Shown piece by piece: positions 26,357 through 33,903 of a stretch of DNA of 64,000 nucleotides. Location: the NCBI GenBank assembly GCA_022414725.1, contig CM039462.1, positions 122,470,984-122,534,983 on the forward strand, written 5' to 3'. The first letter of the stretch is position 1. Every line of letters begins with the position of its first letter. Below the pieces are notes generated by a model. The model saw only the letters and a program-made list of their open reading frames with translations. It was not told the origin of the DNA and ran no database searches. The position numbers and the translations under genes were made by a program. The DNA is from Microglena sp. YARC (taxonomy: Eukaryota > Chlorophyta > Chlorophyceae > Chlamydomonadales > Chlamydomonadaceae).

Positions 26357-26790
26357 GCACCTCTGTGTGGACCCCTGGACTGCAACATGCATACAACATA
26401 CACCCCACCACTCCAAGCACATACATGCAATATGCACACACCCCACCACCGCATGCACATACATGCTACATACATGCCACAAGCAGGATAAAGAAAGCAG
26501 GTATGCGCCCAAGGTGCTCGTATCTGTGTACATACATGCATACATACATACATACATACATACATACATACATACATACATACATACATACATACATGCA
26601 CAACGCACACACCACCACCACTACACCCACCACCTCTCAGGTCATGCTGGATCCTGAGGCCGCTGCCCGAGCTCGCGTGAAGCGTGGTGTGAAGAAGTCC
26701 ATTGGTCGAAAGAGGAAGGTGGAGATAGAGAAGCGCGAACGCACGATGAACAAGAAAGGAAGGCGGAGAGAGAGACCGGAGGAGTTCTAG
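1856..26790 (+). CDS. UTP20: UTP20, U3 snoRNP / SSU processome HEAT-repeat scaffold (29 exons)
   Basis: UTP20 is a nucleolar alpha-solenoid protein needed for 18S pre-rRNA processing in the small-subunit processome. I joined 29 exons by frame and by collinear similarity to eukaryotic UTP20. Landmarks are an N-terminal RFRTFAERIAD, LLKWRELNSTEHF in exon 2, LESTFTC..YIFKYL in exon 4, NIAHLQLHRRARALLKLSNI in exon 20, LLDYPLG in exon 25, and a very basic Lys/Arg tail in the last exon. The start ATG opens exon 1 and the stop TAG is at 26788. The coding sum is about 9.93 kb, or about 3,309 residues against roughly 2,785 in human. The excess is mostly low-complexity insertions, such as the Ala/Gly/Asp-rich exon 6 and the acidic run in exon 27. 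Oddities are a required frame change near 11,170 and an AT-type donor after exon 3. The identification is firm, but exact exon ends are predictions. Confidence 0.93.
2355..2528. repeat. 25-bp minisatellite in UTP20 intron 1
   Basis: About seven copies of a 25-bp unit containing CTCCTGCATACACTCGCATG. The last two copies have diverged (CACTTGCGTG). It lies in the intron between exons 1 and 2. Open frames across it are by-products of the period. Confidence 0.9.
2814..3125. repeat. Poly-G and (GT)n block after UTP20 exon 2
   Basis: G runs at about 2813-2838, 2983-2996 and 3095-3125, with (GT)n between them. They are interleaved with decayed copies of the exon 2 end. The G runs lie on the sense strand shortly after the donor at 2783 and could form G-quadruplexes. 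Confidence 0.85.
4236..4755 (+). repeat. Echo array of UTP20 exon 3 end
   Basis: The exonic segment with GTGCTAGCTAGAGACCTGCA through ATGGACCGG recurs at about 4437-4520 and 4555-4630, with a weaker copy at about 4700-4755. The copies include intronic sequence after the junction (AGCATCTCC), so the unit spans exon and intron. The second and third copies keep a GGGTAA donor but contain in-frame stops. Confidence 0.85.
4814..4860. repeat. Poly-C tract before exon 4 acceptor
   Basis: Nearly pure C over 47 bp, ending just 5' of the GTCCAG acceptor of UTP20 exon 4 (exon starts at 4869). It may act as the polypyrimidine tract. Confidence 0.85.
4999..5345 (+). repeat. 54-bp tandem array repeating the exon 4 splice donor
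   Basis: Six copies of GCTAGCATCAGGTGAGAGGG place GT donors at 5015, 5069, 5123, 5177, 5231 and 5285, exactly 54 bp apart. A seventh degenerate copy lies near 5340. The intronic part of the unit is TTTAGGGTTTAGG-like followed by TTTCTTTCTCACT. The first donor is the one that keeps the reading frame. Confidence 0.95.
6290..6472. repeat. Degenerate (CCCA/CTCA)n in UTP20 intron 5
   Basis: C-rich tetranucleotide-like repeat on the sense strand, ending just before the exon 6 acceptor at 6487. Confidence 0.8.
6488..9313 (+). CDS. UTP20: UTP20 exons 6-9
   Basis: Exons: 6488-6875 (phase 1 out), 7182-8137, 8516-8791 and 9105-9313 (phase 2 out). Exon 6 begins DLLVPDDFKRSG and carries an Ala/Gly/Asp/Ser-rich insertion of about 90 residues, probably a disordered loop. 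Exon 7 (956 nt) is the second longest in the first half and is continuously helical in character. Exon 9 contains DLLPGVLNDLASPSQARRAA, matching the human stretch where a HEAT repeat follows the LQANIS region. Introns carry echoes of exon 7's start (7016-7135), exon 8's end (8851-8912), exon 9's start (about 8983-9040) and exon 9's end (about 9505-9575, 9620-9670 and 10060-10095). Confidence 0.85.
8184..8393. mobile_element. TIR-type short element, copy a (UTP20 intron 7)
   Basis: The element is bounded by GTAGTAGCTTCTACCCAGC on the left and GGAGCTGCCTAGAAGGTGCT on the right, which are imperfect inverted repeats. The interior has AGCCAGCATCTGAGTCAAGC and GCCAGCTTTCAGACACACTA. It belongs to the family described at 60356-60530. 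No coding capacity. Confidence 0.75.
10112..10275. repeat. Dispersed repeat with GGCGACGCATGGGT core
   Basis: It contains TTGCATTGGCGACGCATGGG, a stretch TAAACTAGTCA, CCCGGGCTC and TCGCTCAATTTTTCGACGC. Related copies lie at about 58530-58630, 59320-59480 and 60755-60880, and there may be a trace at 33600-33690. This copy sits in UTP20 intron 9 next to an exon 9 echo. It is non-coding, and the family is unknown to me. Confidence 0.75.
11067..13816 (+). CDS. UTP20: UTP20 exons 10-14
   Basis: Exons: 11067-11243, 11453-11719, 12313-12561, 13037-13381 and 13654-13816 (phase 1 out). Exon 10 starts in frame with WAVALIRQGSHAEFQRLPEW, but the conserved VRFSPLW (human IRFSALW) lies one frame over, so a one-base change at about 11165-11176 is required. 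Exon 11 continues from that second frame (VAWPLVLEALKATQAEF) and ends in a Lys-rich then Asn/Ala-rich linker. Exon 12 gives EVAAASDDEAD, then a helical block. Exon 13 begins VSKAWVPLMLDFSASK. Exon 14 has VSLLKCLRIFKLKYVNPYIE, the counterpart of the human CIMTYKHPHVLPY region. Part of exon 10 after VRFSPLW may be an exonised echo. Confidence 0.75.
13800..14105. repeat. GGGTGGATGGAAGTTGGGTG minisatellite, UTP20 intron 14
   Basis: About ten variable copies of a 24-30 bp unit built on GAGGGTGGATGGAACTTGGG. They start immediately after the exon 14 donor at 13817, on the sense strand and G-rich. Confidence 0.85.
14333..17468 (+). CDS. UTP20: UTP20 exons 15-19
   Basis: Exons: 14333-14875 (phase 1 out), 15068-15269 (phase 2 out), 16386-16567 (phase 1 out), 16780-16988 and 17325-17468. 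Exon 15 starts FIPILARLLFPKLRKRGGR, equivalent to human LFPILMRILYGRM. Exon 16 has EVRVGALRLLAQVWERF, matching the human NLRRLGIKMVTDIF segment. Exon 17 has KPPALLQCISSLSSVPQL, and exon 18 has HRCSDGCRTAILDIIDNLL (human SDATASIVMDIVDDLL) followed by an acidic tail. The end of exon 15 (DMYAWPVRLG) is non-conserved and looks like a degenerate copy of the exon 16 start. Exons 14 to 17 all have upstream or downstream echoes. Confidence 0.82.
14860..15067 (+). repeat. UTP20 intron 15 built from a duplicated exon 16 segment
   Basis: 14867-14960 matches exon 16 (15110-15203) closely: both contain GGGAGGTGAGGGTGGGAGCC and then CTCAGGCTAC. In the upstream copy the AGGT serves as the intron 15 donor (14875/14876). 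In the downstream copy the same bases are coding. A CCCA-rich stretch (about 14955-15055) separates the copies. Confidence 0.85.
15515..15715. repeat. Dispersed about 200-bp repeat (CGCGCCTAGGACTT family), copy 1
   Basis: It shares AGAGCCCCCAAAGTCACCCT, TTCGATTCCGGTGCCACCTG and GACGCGCCTAGGACTT with copies at 34918-35130 and 57197-57405. The TTCGATTCC resembles a polymerase III B box, so a SINE origin is conceivable but unproven. It is in UTP20 intron 16. Confidence 0.75.
17733..20919 (+). CDS. UTP20: UTP20 exons 20-23
   Basis: Exons: 17733-18720 (phase 1 out), 18930-19792, 20139-20333 and 20675-20919 (phase 2 out). Exon 20 is the longest, at 988 nt. It ends in the family signature NNIAHLQLHRRARALLKL (human ENMKHIQIHRRARALKKL). 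Exon 21 contains VLPWPQYEQLLNQYLKLM and an acidic linker of about 60 residues, then VVRAPVAIAIVKLLRVLPQE (human EVVRVPLAFAMVKLMQSLPQE). Exon 22 is VGVELGASYMPYICQVLRS. Exon 23 has ENELFGEIAEAKDVAQFASQ (human NHELFGAVAEEKEV). Intron 21 contains a full repeat of the last 77 nt of exon 21 (19911-19987), followed by an echo of the exon 22 start. Confidence 0.87.
21193..26790 (+). CDS. UTP20: UTP20 exons 24-29
   Basis: Exons: 21193-21746 (phase 1 out), 21974-22425, 22896-23675, 24635-24992 (phase 1 out), 25762-25991 and 26641-26790 with stop TAG. Exon 25 holds ILARKLVVPEIYDVMNWV and FLLDYPLGPNRMKQHLSF, almost collinear with human. Exon 26 begins VACKFPPEVVRVHSELLLLP and contains a Ser/Gly/Asp-rich insertion. 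Exon 27 has an acidic tract (about 45 residues, mostly Glu/Asp) before ARAFTLRGLFRRMARMADDN. Exon 28 is ALAMAPYLDLVLMPLYRLSE. Exon 29 is a basic tail rich in Lys and Arg, as in UTP20 proteins generally. The exon 26 acceptor is AAG instead of the usual CAG. Confidence 0.88.
22781..22822. repeat. (GA)n microsatellite in UTP20 intron 25
   Basis: About 20 GA units with small interruptions, between the exon 25 echo and exon 26. Confidence 0.9.
23838..23940. repeat. 16-bp minisatellite TAAGTAATATTCAAAT
   Basis: About six copies of an AT-rich 16-bp unit in UTP20 intron 26, downstream of an echo of the exon 26 end (about 23709-23775). Confidence 0.85.
26302..26354. repeat. (CA)n microsatellite, UTP20 intron 28
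   Basis: Preceded by a short C run. It lies between exons 28 and 29. Confidence 0.95.
26528..26597. repeat. (CATA)n microsatellite before UTP20 exon 29
   Basis: About 17 tetranucleotide units. The last exon begins 43 bp further on. Confidence 0.95.
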
Positions 26791-27080
26791 GATGAGTTCC
26801 TTTAGACTGCTCAACGTATGCAGGCGAGGTTACCATGGGTAGTATAAACACAACTACGCCGCACTACGTAGTCCGATAGCCTTCACCCAAATGCAGCAGG
26901 GCGAGGACGTCTTTGAACAGGTCCCCTTGTGTTTTCATGAGCGATTTCGCTGCCTCACCACCTCCAATCAGCTCCCACGGCAGTACAGTATGCAATCACG
27001 TAGGTTTAGACAATTTAAGTTTTAGGCGTCTCCAGTTCCAGACAAAGATGCGCTCTTTGCATGAGAGAGACACACGGTTT

Positions 27081-27266
27081 CTTTGGGGGCTACGTGTAGC
27101 AGCTTCCACCAACCTCCATTAGCCAGCGACTGAGTCAAGCCCAAAGATTACAGCTGCATTGGACTGCCTGACATACCACCTTCCAAAAGCACTTGCAAGC
27201 TTCAGGTTAGGCCCCAGGGTGGGTGAAAGGAGCTGCCTAAAAGCTGCTTCGCGTAGCCCAAACAAT
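27081..27266. mobile_element. TIR-type short element, copy b
   Basis: Begins GGGGGCTACGTGTAGCAGCTT and ends GGAGCTGCCTAAAAGCTGCT then TCGCGTAGCCC, so the ends are inverted repeats. The interior ATTAGCCAGCGACTGAGTCA matches copies a and g. Confidence 0.8.
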
Positions 27267-28096
27267 AAACAGAGGTGGCAAACCTCGATCACCTCCCCTG
27301 TCCGCAAACAGTGGTGGGGTGGGGGTGGGGGGCTCAGGACAAAGAGGGCAGTCGTGACACACTTCGATCACCTCCCCTGTCCGCATGGATTTCATATCGT
27401 CAAATTGAATGTGTGCGTTGTGGTGTGTGGTCTATCAGCCTTCAGACTGCTCTCTGTCTGCAGCCAGGCGGAAAACAATTTGTCGCTGAGAGAGGAAGGA
27501 TGAGTTTTCGACGAAGATGCGCTCTTTGAACACCTGGACTTTTGCCCCCTTTTCCCACGTAGATCTTGGGTTGATTACATGGTCTATCAGCCTTCAGATA
27601 GATGTGGCCCGAGAGTATGAAATATTGAAATATATATTAATATAATATGATATTCACAGGATATTCATATAATTTACCAGGACATATAATTAATATAATA
27701 TTGATATATACGACAATCTGTAGGTGGTAGTGATACACCGGTATCCAAAATATATCACAGCAGTGGCATTGCTACTGATTTTGGATACAGGAACCCTGGA
27801 ATGTTATTCTGCAAGACTTGAACGTGCATGTATGCATAGTTGCAACCCTTTTGATTTTGGATTTTTCATCACCGACAGGTAATAGAGTCCTTCTTATTAA
27901 AGCCCCTCTCGGTAATCTAGTGGTGATCTTGATTATTCGAGGCTGGGCAAGTCCCTTCAGTCTCATGTGGCTATCCCTGGACTGTAACAACAACAACAGC
28001 AGTAGCAGCAACGGTAAAGTTATTTCCAAATGAATAATTGGGAATGGATGTTTTAATTCCGTGCTCTGCGGTATCAGCCTGTTAGCTGAGTTAACA

Positions 28097-28097
<1 letters not shown>

Positions 28098-28133
<36 letters not shown>
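28098..28133. repeat. Poly-G run of 36
   Basis: Uninterrupted G on the plus strand in the intergenic region. It is a likely G-quadruplex former and a likely assembly weak point. Confidence 0.95.
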
Positions 28134-28135
<2 letters not shown>

Positions 28136-28682
28136 TCGGCGGTGTACGTACACCCACCAGGGTTGCCCCGGGGGACTCCAAAATCTGCATCAGGAGACGC
28201 AACCAATTTCAAAATCTGCATCTGTGTCGCAACAGACTTTCCAAAATCTTTGTATTTGACGCATCTCCACATCACAACTTCTTGGAGTGTCTTCCATCTA
28301 TCATCTCATAATCATCAGAAACGTATTTTACATATGTGAACACATATACCGATACCGGTACTAGAGGTCACATATAATATGTTTGCTTCATCTCTTTATC
28401 GCTCTTTTTGTTCCTGGAGACCTGGACTGATAGTCTGAAGAACCCCCCAGAAGATTCAGCGTGGGCTTGTCATCAATGGCCTTTTATGATATATAATGTA
28501 TTGTATCATTTATATGTGGATTTGTAAATGTCTGGAAAAATCTACTTCGATTAGTATGCTCCCTGGTTTACGGAAATCGCTCAAGGGACTTGGACTTGGA
28601 ATATGGTGAGCAGCCCGGAGTGGCTGAAAAAACATGCATGCATCCAATCTAATAATGTGATGTAATCTGGGTATTAATGCAT

Positions 28683-28746
28683 TACATAACATTACATTAC
28701 ATTACATTACATTACATTACATTACATTACATTACATTAGATTACA
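28683..28746. repeat. (CATTA)n pentanucleotide microsatellite
   Basis: About 12 units, directly followed by TTGACAGGCCATAGACAGGC, a sequence found again near 44748. This suggests the array grew inside a dispersed repeat. Confidence 0.95.
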
Positions 28747-29500
28747 TTGACAGGCCATAGACAGGCCATTTTTGACCTAATACAAGCCCGCTCCACAGCA
28801 TCCTTACATCCATGCATGCACACAGTTAGAATACTGACTGAAAATCCGAAATCCGAAATCCGAAACCTCGAGTCGTCCGATATCCCAGCTGGGGTCAACA
28901 TGTAACCGCTGCGGGCAGCTAGGTGTGGATTCGGGACCGTCCGCGCGAAGCAAAGCATTCCGCGGCCAAAGAATGCCCGCAATCGACCATCTGCCCCTGT
29001 ACAATTAATCGCTTCTCTCATTTGGAGCTGAGAGCGAGTTTCAACGATGGCGAAGGTGCTTATTTCTTCTTTGAACTGCTCCCATTAGCGACCCCGCCCA
29101 ACTGCGACCATGCATGCGCATCTATTTTCAAGCGCGAATGGATGCATCTCTTCCACAGCGCTGCAGATGTTGGCAGTTGGCGTGGCTCGATTGAGTGCAG
29201 CACGAGTGCATTGACCCGCCCTAGTCGGGCTCGTTAGCATTCTATGCCCAGCATTGCCGCTGTATGCTGCTCTACTTCACTCGCATGTATTGAACATGTT
29301 CACTAGGTTTCAAGATACTTATCGTTAAGAAGTTGAAGGAGCTAAGGGTCATCCTTTCCCCCAAACTCCCCCATCATTACCCCCCCCACCCACCCACCCA
29401 CCCACACACACACACACAAACACACACCCACCCACCCACCCACACACCCACCCACCCACCCACACACCCATCCCTTACTCCACATATTGAGTGTGTGCAG

Positions 29501-29903
29501 GCCGCCTCAAAACCAGTGCGCCTGCGTCTGGAACAAATCCAAGGCTTACTCAATGAGCTGAATCAAGCTAAGGGACAAGTGGACTATGCGCCTGGCTATG
29601 CTGGGGGAGGGCGGGGCGTGTGGGTTAGCTCAGCTCTATGGAGGGATGTCACCCTATCCCTGGAGAGTCAGGTGAGTTGTTGTGGGTGTGGTGTGGAGGT
29701 TGTGCTGGTGGTGCATTCCGAGTCAAGGGGAGTGTGGCAGCAGTGTGTGTGTGTGTGTCTTGTGGTGAAAAGAGGGGGCCAGGTGTGTGTGTGGGGGGTG
29801 GGGCGGGAAGCTCAACTCTGTCGGGGGATGTGACCCTATCCCTGGATAGTCAGCTGTGTTGGTGTGTGTGGGGGGGTGGAGGGCGTGTGTGTGTGGGGGG
29901 GCG

Positions 29904-29939
<36 letters not shown>

Positions 29940-30153
29940 ACTCTGTTTTCTGACGGGATGTTATCCTTTCTCTGGATTCTCTTGTGGGGTGCTGGGGGTG
30001 GGGGTGGTAGGGGGTGCTGGTGGGAAGGGGGTGGGGTGGGGTGGGTGGTGGGCCCCATTTACAGTGGGGTGGGGCATGTGGAAGAGCTCAGCACTGTGGA
30101 GGGATGTCATCATCATCATCATCATTATCATCACCATCACCACCACCACCACC

Positions 30154-30199
<46 letters not shown>

Positions 30200-30241
30200 C
30201 CACCACCATCATCATCATCATCACTATCACTATTAACATTA

Positions 30242-30291
<50 letters not shown>

Positions 30292-31513
30292 CCATCATCA
30301 TCACCACCACCATCACAACCACCACCACCTCCACCATCATCATCATCATCATCATCAACACCACCACCTCCACCATTATCATCATGCACCAACCCAAACC
30401 CACATCTTACCTTCTTGGAACTTTGTTGCATGGCTTCAGCCAGCAATTTGGCTGTTCGCTGCCTCCGGCAGTGTAAATAATTTACCATGCAAAAATATCA
30501 CCTTCATCCCCATCCTCAGATGATTGAGATAATGGAGTGGGAGCAGCTCCTGATGCAGAGTAGGCAGGTAAGTCTGTAATTCTGGAATTCTGGAGTACCA
30601 GATATATCATTCAGGAGTACTGGGTATATAATTCTGCAATTCTGGAGTACTGCATGTGCATGGTTGAAGTGTTGTATATTGTAAGAGTCTCTGGCTCAGG
30701 GATCTGCCTAGAAGTTGCCCCGGAAGCCAAAACATTGGCCCGTTATGTAGGTAGGCAGGTCATTCTGTGTGCTAGCAAAATAGCTTGAGCTAAGCTGTCA
30801 TGTATTGTGTATGTAGGTTACAGACCAGGGGTAGCTCATTAGGTAGAGTGGGCAGATAATTATGAGTGTGGTGATATAGCTTAGCTATGCAGTAGCCCCC
30901 CTGTAAGTATAACCCCCTCTTGTAACTGTTTAAAACGATCAATTGTCGGTAATAATTTGAAGTAGCTCATGCTAGAGTTGCTTTTTATCTAGGGGGGAAA
31001 GTTGGGTCGGGTCACGTGCAGGATTGGAGTATTGTTACTACGGTATAAAGTTATGTGAATGTAAAGCTTGTAATTATTTCCCCCAAACCTTTCATAACTA
31101 AAAAAAAGTCAGATCTGTTATGGGCATCGCCGCCAAGGTGAACACCCTGACAAGCTTTTGTAGGACCTCCAACTTAAGCTTGTGTGTCCAATACGGAAAA
31201 TGTGGTGACCGATTGGGGGGAGTCTCCTTGTAGTATGGGACCCCATGCATGCTTACATGGCTTGCTTACATGGCTTCAGCCATTAAGGCTGCTTAAGCCT
31301 CTTGCAGTTTCAAGGTAGTAAACATGAACATAAGTAAGCTTCAACTTGCTTACTTGGCTCCAACAAGCAACTAGCTGCTCGCCGTCTCCGACATCAGCAA
31401 TAGCAATCAAAATCAAAGCAACTGATCAAAATATTCTTGATCCAATCCTCAATCTCTCCATACATCACAAAACATAAACATTAAAACAAATACAAATTTA
31501 TAACAACAACAAC

Positions 31514-31544
<31 letters not shown>

Positions 31545-31887
31545 TATAATAATATATAATAATAAGGACAAATAAGCATTAAACACAAATGTGCTAAGCC
31601 TTATGCTGCACTTTTTCCCTCAACCGGCCCTCAGCCTTCCCTCGTCCGGCCCCTCAATCGCCCCTCAACCCTCTAACACCCCCCGACCAAACCTATTCAT
31701 CCAGAATGTGCTCTTCAATGCATTCAGGAAGTTGCCGTCTGTAAGAAGGACATCCAACAAGTGCTGGAAGTAGCGTGCAGGAGTGAGGGTACTGCCAAGC
31801 AACAGGTAGTATGGGTGTGCGGTTTAGTGGTGTGGTGGTAGGATTGCCGTGTTTGGGTGGATATGTGTGGTGGTGGCAAGGTGGTTT

Positions 31888-31922
<35 letters not shown>

Positions 31923-31923
31923 C

Positions 31924-31957
<34 letters not shown>

Positions 31958-33869
31958 GTGGTTCTGTGAGGTGGTGGCAGGGCAGTGATGTTAGATGCGT
32001 TAACATAGGGTTGGAAGGAGACAGCCTCAGAGCAGCTAGATTTTCTTTTAACGTTTATTTGTGTCTATTTCAACGCAGCTAGGTTTTTAATTTAATTTTA
32101 TTTTTATTTTTCATTTTGTCTGCCTTCAAAGCTGCTTGGTTTTTAATTTCAATTCAAATTTAATTTTCAGTTTTTTCTGTCTTCAAAGCAGTCAGGTGAG
32201 CTGCAATTGCGATTTCATTAATATTTTACTTTTTAAATATAGAGTATGAGTTATTTTCATTTCATTGTAACTCAATAAAGATTGAATATGAGTTCTTGAG
32301 CATGCATCCTTGACTCCTTGTTCCCTTCAGAGATAACTTCGCCGCAATCACAATTTTATCAATAATTTGGTTTTTAAATTACCCGTGTTGTTTCAAAGAA
32401 TAAATACAAGTCGCACGAGCATGTGTTCTTGTTTCCCTCTCACATATTGCTGAGCTGCAATCGGAGTTATTTTTTTATTCACAATTTACGACAATATTCC
32501 CAGAATGATCAGAAATCTTGAAAGTTTTGGCCAAATATGAGGCTCAATCTACGAATTATGGTCTGTTTCGAAATACTAATATCCAAATCATCCGCTAAAG
32601 AATGTCAGTTTCATAAGTATGAATCCTTGAAATTGGCTACATGCTTCCAGCCAGCAATTTAAATGCTCGCCATCTCCGGCAGTAAAATAAATTGCCAGGA
32701 AAATTGAAAACGCTGGCAAAAAACAAAACCAAAATCAATCAAAAATCAAGGCATGAATCCTTTTGTCCTCTCACAGGTATGTGAGCTGTAATCTCATATT
32801 TTACCAAACATCCACGGAGATACAAGTTCCAGAAACACCTGTCCTCGTTGCTCCTTGTAGATATCTGTAGCTGAGCTGCAATTGCAATTTGATCAAACTT
32901 TTGCATAGGTATGAGTTTCAGAAACGCAAGTCTTGGTTCATCCTGATAAAAAGCGGAGCTGATAAGTTAAGTATCACATTTTCAAAAAAATCCGATTTTC
33001 AGAAACACATGTCCTTGAACACAAACACATGTTCCTCCTTGAAGATACCTGTAGGTGAGCTGCAATTGCGATTTGATCAAACTTTTACATGGATTTCTCG
33101 AGGGTGGGGACCAGAATAAATTTGGCGGACCGCATGTTTGGAAGTTGTTATTTTCACCCCTGACCACCCCCCTCCCCCCCCCTTGAGGCTTGGTAACCCA
33201 GGCAGTATTACATAGTGAAATTACACATGAGCATCATCTCGTCAAGGCCTTTCCAACCATTAAACCAACATAGCAAATATCAAGTTTGAACAAAGTTATT
33301 TAGTTTTTAGTATTTTACAGCTTTCTTGGGCGCTCAGAAGTCCGCGCCTTTGGAGGAGATCACCCAGGTATGAAAAGGACTGAATGTGATATTTATCTGT
33401 CTATCTATCATTATCATCCTCATTATCATGGTTTAATTGACTCAAATTGTATTCTGAAGCCTGAGGGTCTGCTCGGGTGTGGTGTGGTGTGGGTGAGGGG
33501 GGTGATGGTGTGGGGTGTGTGGGGCGGAGCGTGTGGGTGTGGGTGTGTGGGTGTGTGGGGGGGGAGCTCCACCTCAGGCTCGACTGCTTTAGGAACCTCG
33601 TCAGGGACCAGAATTCAGAACGCGTTGCGTGCGCACGTTTTTCAGCCCAACTGCCGCTCGTGCGACGCTGGGCGCAAAGGTCTAGGTGATGTCTAGCCTG
33701 GCGTCCAGCCTGGATGTACCTTCCAGGGCATCCACCAATTACACCCTGGGTGTAACCGACTAACGGTTGCAGATTCGTACTCCTCTCGTTGAGCCCTTGT
33801 CAATGGTGTACCTCACGCTCGGAAATTCGCACTGGCAAGAAAGTTACACAAAGTACAAATACAGTTTGG

Positions 33870-33903
<34 letters not shown>

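Larger units (their letters stand above)
26791..29500. other. Intergenic repeats between UTP20 and the coiled-coil gene
   Basis: The region contains a TIR-element copy (27081-27266) and a local duplication of a segment with CGATCACCTCCCCTGTCCGC (27286-27310 and 27364-27388). It also has a dispersed CTGGGCAAGTCCC repeat (27935-27992), a 36-G run (28098-28133), a (CATTA)n array (28683-28746) and a CCCA-rich block (29379-29472). The first exon of the downstream gene should lie here. ATGGCGAAG at 29047, with a weak GTGCTT donor in phase 0, is one candidate, but I could not establish it. Confidence 0.6.

Noticed and set aside
29638..30523. Poly-His, poly-Ser and poly-Thr open frames
   Set aside because: Translations of the (ATC/ACC)n microsatellite and flanking G run in all frames.
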